The notes: a model not told the origin generated them from the sequence alone. A stretch of DNA of 64,000 nucleotides from JALHMI01 sp964598535 (GCA_964598535.1 CAZRCI010000012.1:61589-125588), one strand, 5' to 3'; shown: positions 52,274 through 63,400, counted from the first letter of the stretch. Program-made: numbers and translations.

Positions 52274-52476
52274 CGAACAAGTGACTCGTCGCGGAGAAGG
52301 GGCCTTATGGAACCGCAAATTGCCTGGCTATTGCCATGATAGCAAGCACTTTGCGGCGATTTGTCCGTTGCTTGCCAGCGGACGGGCGGAGTTGACCGAT
52401 CTTGACTGCCGGCAATAGGTTAAATTATGGTCAGACTCGTTTTTTCTTGGCCTTCTTCTGCCTGCGAGCCTTTCGA

Positions 52477-53742
52477 TTGACTACCCGTCCGTTTAGCCAA
52501 CGCGCCTTGGGATTCGGCCAACAACCGATCAGCGAGCTGATGCGGATGGCGCTTGCACAGCCCGAGTTGATTTCGCTCGCGGCAGGTTTCGTCGATCAGG
52601 CGACGTTGCCCGTGGAGGAAACGAGTCAGGCCTTGGCCGAGGTGTTTGCCGACACGACGCGAGGCCGCGCGGCTTTGCAATACGGCACGAACGCGGGCTA
52701 CCTGCCACTGCGTGAGAAGGTGCTTGCCCGATTGTTAGCCGCGGATGGCTCGTATGCGGGAGTTCGGCCGCATGTGGATCAGGTTGTGCTCACCGCCGGG
52801 AGCAATCAGCTTTTGCATCTGGTGTGCGAAGCTCTCCTGGATCCGGGGGATATCGTGCTGTGCGCAGCGCCGACGTACTTCGTATTTCTGGGGATGTTGA
52901 ATGTGCTGCATGCTCGGGCCGTGGGCGTGGCCATCGACCAGGATGGAATCATTCCCGCGGCCTTGGAAGCCATGCTCGAGCGACTTAAGCGGAATGGCGA
53001 GCGTGGACGGGTGAAGGCGATTTACGTCACCAGTTATTTTGAAAATCCCAGCACGGTGACATTGCCCGTCGAGCGGCGGCGGGCGATTGTCGAGATTGCC
53101 AAGCGTCATTCGCCAGAGGGACACCTGTACGTCATCGACGACTCGGCGTATCGCGAGCTGCGTTACACTGGGCCCGATTTGCCGAGTATGCGTTGCTTTG
53201 ACGAATCAGGCGAGACCGTAATTGTGGCCGAGACATTCTCCAAGTCATTTTCTCCCGGCATTCGTGTGGGGTGGGGGGTGCTGCCCTCGGATCTGATCGG
53301 GCCGGTCTCGGGACTGAAAACCTCGATCGACTTTGGATCTCCGCACTTCAATCAGCAGTTGATGTCGGCCGTCTTCGAGCGGGGGTTGTTCGAGCCGCAC
53401 GTAGCCACATTGCGCGAGAGTTACCAGGTCAAGCTCGCCGCCATGCTCGAGGCGCTCGATGATTTTCTGGGAGATGTTCCGGGCGTTTGCTGGCAACGGC
53501 CGACCGGTGGACTTTATGTCTGGTTGGAATTGCCCGAGGAACTGGACGCCGGGCCGGGCGGGCGGTTGATCGAGCATGCCCTGGCGGAGGGCGTGCTGTA
53601 TGTTCCCGGCGAGTATTGTTATCCAAGCGAGGGCGAGCCGGCGCGGAAGGACCGCATTCGGCTCAGTTTCGGCGTACAGTCGGTGGAGAATATCCGCCGC
53701 GGAATCGATGCCCTGGCCCGGGCCATTCGACAGTTATTGTAG
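52477..53742 (+). CDS. PLP-dependent aminotransferase class I/II (2-aminoadipate/MocR-type core)
   Basis: 421 aa if TTG 52477 is used, which begins LTTRPFSQRALGFG; an alternative TTG at 52402 has GGAG ten bases upstream but adds a hydrophobic N-terminus with no homology value. Fold-type I features: LQYGTNAGYLPLREKVL, LTAGSNQLLHLV, the Asp of VIDDSAYREL, the PLP-Schiff-base lysine in AETFSKSFSPGIRVGW and the Arg of RIRLSFG. It resembles LysN/2-aminoadipate transaminase and valine-pyruvate aminotransferase families; there is no GntR DNA-binding domain. Substrate not assigned. An LptF/G gene follows 46 bp downstream on the same strand. Confidence 0.85.
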   Translation: MTTRPFSQRALGFGQQPISELMRMALAQPELISLAAGFVDQATLPVEETSQALAEVFADTTRGRAALQYGTNAGYLPLREKVLARLLAADGSYAGVRPHVDQVVLTAGSNQLLHLVCEALLDPGDIVLCAAPTYFVFLGMLNVLHARAVGVAIDQDGIIPAALEAMLERLKRNGERGRVKAIYVTSYFENPSTVTLPVERRRAIVEIAKRHSPEGHLYVIDDSAYRELRYTGPDLPSMRCFDESGETVIVAETFSKSFSPGIRVGWGVLPSDLIGPVSGLKTSIDFGSPHFNQQLMSAVFERGLFEPHVATLRESYQVKLAAMLEALDDFLGDVPGVCWQRPTGGLYVWLELPEELDAGPGGRLIEHALAEGVLYVPGEYCYPSEGEPARKDRIRLSFGVQSVENIRRGIDALARAIRQLL

Positions 53743-53788
53743 CGCCCCGCGGGCACGCGCATCGACCTGCAAGGAGGGGAGACGGTCT

Positions 53789-54970
53789 GTGGCAACTGCA
53801 AATTCACCCAAGACGCCAGGCCTGTGGGGGCTGCTGATCGTCGATCGCTACATGCTGCGGCAGTTCGTGCAGACCTTTTTGATCTGCTTCTGTAGCCTGA
53901 CGGGTCTGTATATCGTTATCGACGCATTTACCAATTTGGAGGAGTTCATTACCTACTCGCGCGATCATGGCAGCCTGATGTGGATCGTCGGCGAATACTA
54001 TGCCTATCGCACCTTGTCTTTCTTCGACAGCACGAGCCACGTCATCACGCTCATTGCCGCGATGTTCACGGTGACCTGGATTCAGCGTCATAACGAGTTG
54101 ACCGCGCTCGAAGCGGCGGGTATCTCACGCTGGCGCATCATCAAGCCGCTGATCGTGGCAGCGGTGTTCCTCGTCGGGCTCAAGGTCGTGAACCGCGAGG
54201 TGGCGATTCCCGCGGTCCGAGAAAATCTGAGCTACAACGCGCAGGATTTGGGCGGTAGCCGCGGCAAGCAGATCATTCCTCGCTACGACTTTCGCACCGG
54301 TGTCCTGCTACGAGCCTCGGGACAAGCCTTTGCCAACGAGAAGCGGATCGAAAGGCCCGACTTTCAATTGCCTGCCGGGCTCGATCGGTTGGGTTCGCGC
54401 ATCGTCGCCGGGCATGCTTATTTCAAGCCCGCGGAAGACGGGCGCCCCAGCGGATATTTGATGCGTGAGGTCTCGCAGCCGTCGAATCTGATGGAGTATC
54501 CCTCGCTTGCGCTCGACGGGGGGATGCCGATCGTGCTCAGCCCCAAAGACACGCCCTGGTTGCATGCGAATGATTGCTTTGTCGTTAGCGAGGTGGGATT
54601 CGAGTACCTTGTCGCCAACAGCAATTGGCGGCAACTGTCCAGTACCTGGGACCTGATTCGTGGCCTGCAAAACGCCAGCCTGGACTATGGCGCCAACGAG
54701 CGGACCGCGATCCATACCCGGGTGGTACAGCCCGTGCTGGACCTGACGCTCCTGTTTTTAGGGCTGCCGCTGGTCCTGACGGGCTCGAATCGCAACGTGT
54801 TCATGGCGATCGGCGTGTGCCTGGCCCTGGTCGTGGCGTTCATGCTGGTCGTGCTGGGATGCAATTATTTGGGGAGCAGCTATTTGCTCGAACCCTCGCT
54901 GGCGGCATGGCTACCGCTTATGATTTTTGTACCCGCGGCGGTCGCGCTGTCGCTGCCGCTACGTGCGTAA
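53789..54970 (+). CDS. LptF/LptG-family permease
   Basis: 393 aa from GTG 53789, supported by AGGAGGGGAGA just upstream. Three N-terminal helices (LRQFVQTFLICFCSLTGLYI; a segment near 70-90; IIKPLIVAAVFLVGLKVV), a beta-jellyroll periplasmic domain of about 190 residues (ENLSYNAQDLGG through WRQLSSTWDLIRGL) and three C-terminal helices (LTLLFLGLPLVLTG; VFMAIGVCLALVVAFMLVVLG; AAWLPLMIFVPAAVALSL) give the LptF/G layout. LptB2FG extracts lipopolysaccharide or a related lipid from the inner membrane. Sequence alone does not separate F from G. Its presence agrees with an outer membrane. The acyl-CoA synthetase follows 41 bp later. Confidence 0.85.
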   Translation: MATANSPKTPGLWGLLIVDRYMLRQFVQTFLICFCSLTGLYIVIDAFTNLEEFITYSRDHGSLMWIVGEYYAYRTLSFFDSTSHVITLIAAMFTVTWIQRHNELTALEAAGISRWRIIKPLIVAAVFLVGLKVVNREVAIPAVRENLSYNAQDLGGSRGKQIIPRYDFRTGVLLRASGQAFANEKRIERPDFQLPAGLDRLGSRIVAGHAYFKPAEDGRPSGYLMREVSQPSNLMEYPSLALDGGMPIVLSPKDTPWLHANDCFVVSEVGFEYLVANSNWRQLSSTWDLIRGLQNASLDYGANERTAIHTRVVQPVLDLTLLFLGLPLVLTGSNRNVFMAIGVCLALVVAFMLVVLGCNYLGSSYLLEPSLAAWLPLMIFVPAAVALSLPLRA

Positions 54971-55011
54971 GAATCTTCAACTCATCGACGACCGGGAGAG
55001 CGGCCCACATC

Positions 55012-56712
55012 ATGTCGACCACGAAACCTGTGCGAACGATTGACGAATCGGCCACCCCCTGGGTTGACGGCGAAACCATGGGGAGCGTGCTTCGCAAGAC
55101 AGCCCAGCGCCACGGCGATCACGATGCCTTGGCATTTCCGCACTTGAACCTCAAACGCTCCTATCGCGACTTCGACGCGGACGTCGATCGCGCTGCCCGG
55201 GGTCTGCTCGCCTTGGGGATCAAAACCGGACAGCATGTTGCCATCTGGGCCACGAACGTTCCCCAGTGGGTGACGCTGCAATTTGCCGCCGCGCGAATTG
55301 GAGCGGTGCTCGTAAACATCAATCCCGCCTACCGGCCGCACGAGCTCAAGTACGTGCTCAACCAGAGCGACTCGGTTGCGCTGTTTTTGGTCCACCGGTT
55401 CAAAACGTCGGACTATTTCGCGATGCTGGCCGAGGCCTGCCCAGAGCTGGCTCGCGATGAGCCGGGCCAAATCGAATCGCGCGACTTTCCCTGCCTGCGA
55501 TGGGTCGTCGCTCTGGAGGACGAAGCCCCCGCCGGCGGCATCACGTGGAATGACATGCTCCGCCGTGGCGAGGCGATCGACGACCGGCAGTTGGCTGAAG
55601 TCGAACAGCGGCTAGACCCTTCCGAACCAATCAACATTCAATACACCTCGGGCACCACGGGGTTCCCCAAGGCCGCGACCTTGAGCCACCGCAACCTGCT
55701 GCTGAACGGCTACTATGCGGGGCTGTGCCAGGCTTTTACCGCCGCCGATCGGATTTGCATTCCAGTGCCGTTCTATCACTGCTTCGGCTGCGTGTTGGGA
55801 ACGATCACGGCTGTTTGTCATGGGGCCGCGATGGTCATTCCGGCCGAGAGCTTCAGCCCCGAGGCCACGCTCGACGCGATCGAGAAAGAGCGGGCGACGG
55901 CACTCTACGGCGTGCCGACCATGTTCATCGCCCAGCTTCAGCATCCGTCGCTTGCGGAACGCGATCTTACGTCGCTTCGCACCGGCATCATGGCCGGAAG
56001 CCCCTGTCCGATCGAGGTGATGAGACAGGTGATCGAGATCATGGGAGCTCGCGAGATCACCATCGGCTATGGGCTGACCGAGGCTTCGCCACTGATCACC
56101 CAAAGCCGTACAACCGATCCCGTCGAGCTGCGCGTCGAAACGGTGGGCCGCCTGCTGCCGGGCGTCGAGTGCAAGATCGTCGATCCGGCGACCGGCGCCA
56201 CGCTGGCGGATCATGAGCAGGGCGAGCTTTGTAGCCGGGGACACAACATCATGATCGGCTACTACAAGAATCCCGAGGCGACGTCCGCGGCCATCGATGC
56301 CGACGGGTGGCTGCATTCGGGGGACCTGGCCCTGCGGTTGCCGAACGGCTACTACAAGATCACGGGCCGCATCAAGGACATGGTTATTCGCGGCGGCGAG
56401 AATATCTATCCTCGCGAGATCGAGGAGTTCTTGTTCGAGCATCCGGCCGTCGAGCAATCGGCCGTGGTGGGTGTGCCGGATAAGAAGTACGGTGAAGAAC
56501 TGTGCGCATGGATCAAGCTCAAGGCCGGTTGCGCCGCCACGGAGGACGAGGTTCGCGAATTTTGCCGCAAAAACCTGGCACGCTACAAGGTGCCACGCTA
56601 CGTCAAGTTCGTGGACGTGTTTCCGCAGACCGTGACCGGCAAGATCCAGAAGTTCAAGATTCGCGAATTGATGATCGAGGAGTTTGGGCTCGAGATCGAA
56701 CAAACGGCCTGA
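55012..56712 (+). CDS. AMP-binding acyl-CoA synthetase (fatty acid-CoA ligase)
   Basis: 566 aa from ATG 55012, with GGGAGAG upstream. An ANL-superfamily adenylate-forming enzyme: P-loop YTSGTTGFPKAATLSHRN, the A5 motif GYGLTEASPLI, A7 HSGDLALR, A8 hinge ITGRIKDMVIRGGENIYP, and the catalytic C-terminal lysine in TVTGKIQKFKI. It activates a carboxylate with ATP and transfers it to CoA. The overall sequence resembles medium/long-chain fatty acid-CoA ligases of the FadD/AcsF type. The substrate is not fixed. Ends 105 bp before the convergent spermidine-synthase-like gene. Confidence 0.88.
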   Translation: MSTTKPVRTIDESATPWVDGETMGSVLRKTAQRHGDHDALAFPHLNLKRSYRDFDADVDRAARGLLALGIKTGQHVAIWATNVPQWVTLQFAAARIGAVLVNINPAYRPHELKYVLNQSDSVALFLVHRFKTSDYFAMLAEACPELARDEPGQIESRDFPCLRWVVALEDEAPAGGITWNDMLRRGEAIDDRQLAEVEQRLDPSEPINIQYTSGTTGFPKAATLSHRNLLLNGYYAGLCQAFTAADRICIPVPFYHCFGCVLGTITAVCHGAAMVIPAESFSPEATLDAIEKERATALYGVPTMFIAQLQHPSLAERDLTSLRTGIMAGSPCPIEVMRQVIEIMGAREITIGYGLTEASPLITQSRTTDPVELRVETVGRLLPGVECKIVDPATGATLADHEQGELCSRGHNIMIGYYKNPEATSAAIDADGWLHSGDLALRLPNGYYKITGRIKDMVIRGGENIYPREIEEFLFEHPAVEQSAVVGVPDKKYGEELCAWIKLKAGCAATEDEVREFCRKNLARYKVPRYVKFVDVFPQTVTGKIQKFKIRELMIEEFGLEIEQTA

Positions 56713-56757
56713 ACGTTGCCCGCCCCGTTTCGATAGAGCGCAGCAAAAAAGGCGACA

Positions 56758-56786
56758 CACGTTAGCGAAAATGTATCGCTAACGTG
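56758..56786. terminator. Bidirectional hairpin between convergent genes
   Basis: CACGTTAGCG (56758-56767) pairs perfectly with CGCTAACGTG (56777-56786) around a nine-base loop, and outer GGCG/CGCC (56751-56754 and 56790-56793) extend it. There is no long T-run on either strand. It lies in the middle of the 105-bp space between the acyl-CoA synthetase and the leftward 1091-aa gene. Confidence 0.6.
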
Positions 56787-56817
56787 CATCGCCGGTGTTC
56801 CCGTGGCGTGTAGCCTG

Positions 56818-59800
56818 TTAGGAGCTGCCGCCCGGCTGGTCGCGGTATGGTTTGGATTCGCGATAGAGCGCCAACCGCTGCTGGAGGTCTTTGGCCAGCT
56901 TGGGCTGATCGACACCGCGTTTGAGGATGTCTTCCATGATAGAGACGGCCTCTTCGAATCGGCCGTTCTCGGCCAATGCCGCGGCGAGCGTGCCGAATAC
57001 GTGAGCGTCAGTCTCGCGAGCCACGGCGACGGCGGCTTGCGCCCAGCGGAGTGCTTCGGGACCGTTACGCACTCGGTCGTCAGGATTGGTCGCCAGGATC
57101 CAGGCAAGGTTATTGGCCCAATTGTAATTGCGCGTGCTGTTGGAAAGCTCTGGCCGCAATCGCAGTGCCTCGGAATATTCGGCGATCGCATTCTGGATAT
57201 CTCCGGCACGCAAGTGCAGCGTGGCCAGTTGAGCCCGATTTTCTGCGTCATCGGGCTTTAGGGCGACCAATTCCTTGATGAGTTCAAGGCGGTTGATATT
57301 GGGGGCATCCATTGCGTACATCAACCTTGCGCGGCGCTGTCCGGTCCGCGCTCCTTCGTGGTCCAATTTGTAACGCAGAGCGATTTTGTACCACGACTCA
57401 GCGTTTTGGGCGTGACTTTGGTAGACGGCCCCTCGCTGCATGGCCGCGGTTTCGAACTTCGCCGCTTGCGTCAGGGTGCGGTCTCCCAATTCGGCGAAGA
57501 AATCCGCGCTATTGCCTTCGATTCCCATTTTTTCGGCCAAGTATGAAACCCAGTTGGGACGATCTTGATCGACAACTCGGGGCAATGCGAACTTCGCCAA
57601 TCGACTCTCGTCGGGCGGGCGATACACTTGCAACGGCGCGTCGAACTCGAGCCGCAGGTTGAAATCGGAATTGATCTCCGAGGCAGGGTGTGCCGCGATA
57701 ACCCGGTCCAACTGGTCTTTGCCCGCCAGGTAATGCTGCAACAAGATCCAGCGGAGATCGGTTTGCCCTAACCAGGCTTCAAGATCGGCCTGAATTTGCG
57801 GTGACTCGTCGACCGCGCGCTGCAAGACCGCCAGTTTTTTCGGGTCAGGGAGCAGCGGCCGGTTTGAGGCCAGGAGCAGCGTGTCACCGCCGCCTGAAAC
57901 CGCCATTACGCCATAATGCGGAAACTCGCTCTTCAGGGTTCGGACGATGAGCAGATAGTCGTCGAGCGAAAAGTTGTAGGTTTGCAGCCATTGGATGAGC
58001 ACGCCATCATCGGTTAGGCGTTGTCGCACGGCTTGAAAGAATTCTTTGGTAAACAGATTCGAACAACCTGCGACCCAAGGATTGGACGGCTCGGAAATAA
58101 TCAGGTCGTAGCGTTTGTCGCTTGCCTGAATCAGCGTGCGGCCGTCGCCCAGCACCATTTTGAAGCGAACTTGCTTGGCAAGTTCCTCGTCGCTCAAGCG
58201 TTCTTCCGGCGACTTGCGAGCGTTTTCGGCTTGCAGCCATTCGAGCGTCTGTTGGTGGGGCCGGTCGTTGACGCCTCCGAAACACTCCGACGCTTCCCAG
58301 ACGGCTGGTTCGAGTTCGCAGCAGGTCACATGAGTCTCGGGAAATCGCAAACTGTGCCCCGGAGTACAGCCACTACCATAGCCGATGACCAAGACTTCCT
58401 TCGCGTCGGGCTTGAAGATTCGCGGCAGGTAAGCCGAACCGAGTTGCGTTCCCATGTCACCCGTGTTCGAGGCATCGACCTTGCCGTTGACACGCAAGCT
58501 AATGAGATTGGGCTGGACCTTCGTGACGAATACGTTGCATGATGCACCTTCACGAAAGAATATGGTTTGGTGGGCATTGATGGATGCATCGCCCAGATAA
58601 CCGTATAAGCCGAAGCCCATATTGGTATGCAATGGATCGTTCGGGATAGCCAGGAGCGCGACGACTGCGATTCCACCAGCGGTTACCAAGCCGAGGCGAA
58701 TCCAGTCGGTTCGGCGTTCCCAGGGAAGCATCGCGAGCAATGTCAGCAGGTACATCGCCCCGGCCAGGGCAGCCGAGCCCGATGTGCCAAGCCGCGGAAA
58801 TAGCAGAATGGAAGTCAGCGTCGCTCCCACGATCGATCCGGCCGTGTTCCAAGCATAGATCGTGCCGACGGCTGCGCCGACGCGACTGGCCGAGGCCTGG
58901 GTGAGATGGACGAAGAGTGGGAAAAGGACGCCCATGCCAATCGCCGGCAGCAACTCGACCACGCAACTGACGCCGACGCAAATTAGGCCGTTCCAAAGTT
59001 GATCGCCGCGAGCGTAGCGAGCCGATTCTGGGGCCACCCAGATTGAAAGTCGGGGCAGTTGCCAGATACCAATCAGCGTGCTGACGAGCATCACGCCGAC
59101 GATCATCAGCGGCAGCCAGGCGGCCGAGGCCCAGCGTCGTAGCAGGAGGTGAAACAACAGGCTGCCCGAGCCAATGCCCAGCAGTACCACGAATAGCGTG
59201 GCGGTGTAGGAATAGGTGGAGCCGCCGAGCACGAGCGCCAATTGCCGGCTCCAGGCCATTTCTAGTACCAACGCCGCGCAGCCGGACAACGCGGCCGCCG
59301 CGCAAAGCGCGATAAGTTTGGGAGTCCAGGCGAGCGAGGTACTAGCCGATTCCGAGGCAGCAGGCGTGGTGCGCGTGGCCGAAGTCGAGTAGGTCAGCAC
59401 GTTACGGACGGCCCAAAGCGACACTCCGCCGATCGCGATGTTGACCGTGGCGGTCGCGGAGTTGGTCATGACCATCCCTAATGTCGGCAGTAGATGGAAG
59501 CCGGCTAAGTAGCAGCCGACCGCGCCGCCAAATGTATTGATCGCGTAGAGCCAACCGGTCGCCTGATCGAGCGAACCGTTGCGATCCGTCAATTGCCGAA
59601 TCAAGAGCGGCAGGGTACCTCCCATCAACACGCACGGCGGACCGATGATGAGAAGCGTGATGCAGAACTGCATCAGGTAACTGAGGAATGGTTGATGCGC
59701 GGTCGCCGCATAGATACCACTCGAAGCTTTGACGAGCGCGGCTATCTCAAACGGAATAACCAAGGCCCATATTCCGATGAGCAATTCACAGATCCCATAC

Positions 59801-60093
59801 CACTGGAGCGGAGAACGTACTTGGTCGGCCCGCTTGCCGATCAGATAGGCCCCCAGGCCCAACCCCAATAAGAACGAGCCCCCCACGGCCGCGAACGCCA
59901 AGCTCGAACTTCCCCAGACGTGGCCGAATCGCTTGAACCAGATTACCTGGTAGATCAAGCCTGTGCCGCCCGAGGTGAAAAACAGCACCGACGCCAGGAT
60001 GAACAGCCCTGATGGGCCACGACGTCGAGGATGGTTTTTAGGTGGCGCCTTGGTAGTTGTTGTCGAATGACGACGACGATCTTTGGCGGCCAT
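56818..60093 (-). CDS. Membrane / spermidine synthase-like / TPR protein, copy 1
   Basis: 1091 aa. The N-terminal 40 residues are basic; about 12 hydrophobic helices (about 28-500) form an MFS-like membrane domain (GSSSLAFAAVGGSFLLGLGLGAYLIGKRAD). A Rossmann methyltransferase/spermidine synthase-like domain follows (about 540-730): VLVIGYGSGCTPGHSL for SAM binding, CELEPAVWEAS, VLGDGRTLI and YDLIISEPSNPWVAGCSNL. In true SpeE the last motif is a catalytic D-x-x-DP, which here is SEPSNP, so aminopropyl transfer is doubtful. About 930-1075 has TPR helices (AENRAQLATLHLRAGDIQNAI). Substrate unknown. The adjacent gene upstream is a close paralogue in the same orientation. Confidence 0.85.
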   Translation of the reverse strand: MAAKDRRRHSTTTTKAPPKNHPRRRGPSGLFILASVLFFTSGGTGLIYQVIWFKRFGHVWGSSSLAFAAVGGSFLLGLGLGAYLIGKRADQVRSPLQWYGICELLIGIWALVIPFEIAALVKASSGIYAATAHQPFLSYLMQFCITLLIIGPPCVLMGGTLPLLIRQLTDRNGSLDQATGWLYAINTFGGAVGCYLAGFHLLPTLGMVMTNSATATVNIAIGGVSLWAVRNVLTYSTSATRTTPAASESASTSLAWTPKLIALCAAAALSGCAALVLEMAWSRQLALVLGGSTYSYTATLFVVLLGIGSGSLLFHLLLRRWASAAWLPLMIVGVMLVSTLIGIWQLPRLSIWVAPESARYARGDQLWNGLICVGVSCVVELLPAIGMGVLFPLFVHLTQASASRVGAAVGTIYAWNTAGSIVGATLTSILLFPRLGTSGSAALAGAMYLLTLLAMLPWERRTDWIRLGLVTAGGIAVVALLAIPNDPLHTNMGFGLYGYLGDASINAHQTIFFREGASCNVFVTKVQPNLISLRVNGKVDASNTGDMGTQLGSAYLPRIFKPDAKEVLVIGYGSGCTPGHSLRFPETHVTCCELEPAVWEASECFGGVNDRPHQQTLEWLQAENARKSPEERLSDEELAKQVRFKMVLGDGRTLIQASDKRYDLIISEPSNPWVAGCSNLFTKEFFQAVRQRLTDDGVLIQWLQTYNFSLDDYLLIVRTLKSEFPHYGVMAVSGGGDTLLLASNRPLLPDPKKLAVLQRAVDESPQIQADLEAWLGQTDLRWILLQHYLAGKDQLDRVIAAHPASEINSDFNLRLEFDAPLQVYRPPDESRLAKFALPRVVDQDRPNWVSYLAEKMGIEGNSADFFAELGDRTLTQAAKFETAAMQRGAVYQSHAQNAESWYKIALRYKLDHEGARTGQRRARLMYAMDAPNINRLELIKELVALKPDDAENRAQLATLHLRAGDIQNAIAEYSEALRLRPELSNSTRNYNWANNLAWILATNPDDRVRNGPEALRWAQAAVAVARETDAHVFGTLAAALAENGRFEEAVSIMEDILKRGVDQPKLAKDLQQRLALYRESKPYRDQPGGSS

Positions 60094-60454
60094 GGCGTGG
60101 CATTCACTCCTGGTGTGCTAGGCGCGCCCGAGCGACAATGCCGACAGGCGGAGAAAAAAGCTATAGGCCGAACGTGGGGAGAAACAAGGGTCATGTCTCT
60201 CCAGGCAGTTCCTGAGTTTAGTTGCGCTAAGGCGCGGCCACAAGGTAGAGAGAAGTAGAAGTAAAAGTAAAGGATACGGTTCATTTCTGGCGTTTGGAGT
60301 CGGCTCAGAAAATTGACAATTCGCCACACTTGTAGGCAAACGCTTAGGCCGTATCTGAATAGCTTCCGACATTTCTCCGGGCGGTGGCACAACACTCTGG
60401 TCGCCACGGTCACTTGGTCGCGCCTATCAAACTCCGTAGCGTCATGAATGCTGC
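60094..60454. other. 361-bp region between the tandem paralogues
   Basis: Lower GC than its surroundings. The right-hand 200 bp (60259-60454) show no gene. The left-hand part is similar to the sequence upstream of the second paralogue (63725-63880) and includes the short ORF annotated at 60193. TTGACA at 60315-60320 has no -10 partner at usual spacing. Confidence 0.45.
60193..60258 (+). pseudogene. Possible truncated divergent ORF, duplicate of the one at 63830
   Basis: The plus-strand reading frame begins MSLQAVPEFSCAKARPQG and stops after 21 codons. It starts 100 bp from the divergent paralogue gene, just as the longer frame at 63830 starts 106 bp from the other paralogue. The two share PEF-(KF)-SC and the surrounding DNA, with a six-base, frame-preserving difference. 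It may be the broken copy of that gene's 5' end or chance in a conserved leader. Confidence 0.3.
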
Positions 60455-63400
60455 TTACGAACTGGCGTGGGAGTGATCGCGGTAGGGTTTGGATTCGCGA
60501 TAGAGCGTCAAGCGTTGCTTGAAGTCCGCAGCCTGGTCGGGCTGATCGACGGAACGTTTGAGGAGGTCTTCCATGACGGAGACAGCCTCTTCGAATTGGC
60601 CGTTCTCGGCCAATGCCGCGGCGAGCGTGCCGAACACGTGAGCGTCCGACTCACCGGCCACGGCTGCCGCTGCTTTCGCCCAGCGAAGCGCCTCAGGACC
60701 ATTGCGAACGCCATCGTCGGGGTGGGTCGCCATGAGCCAGGCCAGATTATTCGCCCAGTTGTAATTCCGGGCGCTGAACGAGAGTACGGGACGTAGCCGC
60801 AGGGCCTCGGTGTATTCGGCGATGGCGTTTTGGACCTCCCCCCGACGCACATAATGGGCGGCCAGTTGCGCCCGGTTCTCGGCGTCGTCCGGCCGCAGGA
60901 CGATTAATTCTTTTAAAGCCTCGAAGCGATCGGTTTTCGGGTCATCCATCGCGATCATCAACTCGGCGCGGCGTTTACCTTGTTGAGCCTGCTTGTGGTC
61001 GGCTTGATAACGCAGGGCAACATTGTACCAAGAACGGGCGTCTTGAGCGTGATTTTGGTAGACGGGCCCCCGTTGCATGGCCGCGGCTTCGAACTTTGCG
61101 GTTTGCGTGAGCGTTCGGTCTCCTAGTTCGGCGAAGATGTCCGCCGGGCTCGCTTGAATCCCCATTTTTTTCGCCAGAGACAAAACCCACGCGGGGCGAT
61201 CCGAACGGACGGCTCGAGGCAACGCCGAGATGGCATCCTCTCCCGCTTCTTTCATGCGAAATAATTGTAAAGGGGCATCGAACTCGAGCCGCAGATTGAT
61301 ATCGGTATTGATCGCCTGCGAGGGATTGGAAGCGAATACGCGGTCCAACTGGTCCTTGCCTGCCAGATAGCACTGCAACAGTACCCAACGAAGGTCGGTC
61401 TGGCCGAGCCAGGCGTTCAGGTCGGCCGTGATTTGGGGAGAATCGTCGATCGCCTGTTGCAGCGTTGCGAGCTTCTCGGGCGATGGTAGCAGGGGCTCGT
61501 TCGAGGCCAAGAGCAACGTGTCTCCGCCGCCAGAAATGGATATGACGCCATAGTACGGGAACTCGCTTTTCAGCGTTCGGACGATCAGCAAGTAGTCGTC
61601 CAGTGAAAAATTATAGGTTTGTACCCATTGAGCCAGTACTCCGTCTTGGGACAGGCGTTGGCGAACCGCGTGAAAAAACTCCCGGGTGAATAGATTCGAG
61701 CAGCCAGCCACCCACGGGTTGGACGGCTCGGAGATGATCAGGTCGAATTGCCGATTGCTTCCCTGAATGAGTGTCCGCCCATCGCCAAACACCAATTGGA
61801 ACCGTGCTCGTTTCGCGATTTCTTCGTCACTCAAGCGTGCTTCTGGCGGCTGACGGGCGTTTTCGGCTTGCAGCCATTCGAGCGTCTGTTGGTGGGGCCG
61901 GTCGTTGACGTCTCCGAAGCACTCCGACGCTTCCCAGACAGCCGGCTCAAGTTCGCAGCAGGTGACGCGCGTCTCGGGAAACCGGAGGCTGTGGCCCGGG
62001 GTACAGCCACTGCCATAGCCGATGACCAAGACTTCGCGCGCGTTGGGTTTGAAGACCCGCGGCAAGTAAGCCAGGCTGAGTTGGGTTACCATATCGCCGG
62101 TATTCGAGGCGTCGACCTTGCCATTAACGCGCAGGCTCAGACGGTTTGGGGGGAGATGGGTAACCATAACGTTGGATGACGCTCCCTCGTGAAAGAACAG
62201 GGCTTTATGGGCATCGACAATTGCTTCGCCGTTATAGCCATAGAGGCCGAGACCCAGGTTGGTTTGCAGGGGATCGAGCGGCCAAGCCAGCAGGGCGACG
62301 AGACCCGCGCCACCCGCGCCCGCCAGGCCCAAACGCAACCAGTCCGCGCGGTGCTGCCAGGGAAGCATGGCCAGCAACGTGAGCACGTACATCGCGCCGG
62401 CCAGGGCCGCGGAGCCCGCCGTGCCAATCCGCGGAAATAGCAGAATGGAAGTCAGCGTCGCTCCCACGATCGATCCGGCCGTGTTCCAGGCGTAGATCGT
62501 GCCCACAGCCGCTCCGACTCGAGCCGCCGAGGCTTGCGTCAGGTGAACGAACAATGGGAACAGAACGCCCATGCCGATGGTCGGTATCAGCTCGATCGCG
62601 CAGCTCACGCCGACGCAGATCAGACCGTTCCAAAGCTGATCGCCGCGGGCAGCGCGGATATGTTCTTGGGCAACCCAGATCGAGAGGCGTGGCAACTGCC
62701 AAATGCCAAGCAGCGTGCTTCCGATGAGCACGCCAACAACGGCCAGCGGTAGCCAGGCGGCCGAGGCCCAGCGTCTTAGGAGCAGGTGGAACAGCAGGCT
62801 TCCCGAGGCGATGCCGAGCAGCACGACGAACAAGGTGGCGGTGTAAGAGTAGGTCGATCCTCCCACGACCAACGCCAATTGCCGGCTCCACGTCATTTCC
62901 AGCACGAGCGCCGCGCAGCCTGACAAGGCAGCCGCCATGCAAATCGCGAGCATCCGAGGAGTCCAGGTGAGCGCTGCCGAAGATGGCGACGTCGAGCTTG
63001 CCGCGGTGCGTACCATCGCATGAGACAGTACATTGCGGACAGCCATAATCGACACGAGTCCGATGGCGATATTAACCGCGGCGGTCGCGGAACTGGTGGC
63101 CTGCATTCCCAGGGTTGGCAGTAAGTGAAAGCCTGCCAGATAGCAGCCAGCGGCCCCACCAAACGTGTTCACGGCATACAGCCAGCCAGTTGCCTGGTCG
63201 AGCGAGCCCTCGCGGTCGGTCAACTGGCGGATCAAGAGCGGGAGCGTGCCGCCCATCAAGACGCAGGGGGGGCCGATAATCAACAGCGTGACGCAGAACT
63301 GGACCAGATATCCGAGAAGCGGCTGCTGCGAGGTCGCCGCATAAATCCCGCTGGAAGCATCGACCAGCGCGGCGATCTCGAACGGAATGACGAGAGCCCA

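Noticed and set aside
52402..52476. Longer N-terminus of the aminotransferase as a signal or membrane anchor
   Set aside because: The added residues are hydrophobic but have no cleavage site, and PLP enzymes of this family are cytoplasmic; a later TTG gives the family-typical start.
60315..60320. TTGACA as promoter -35
   Set aside because: No -10-like hexamer at 16-18 bp and no gene downstream on that strand.
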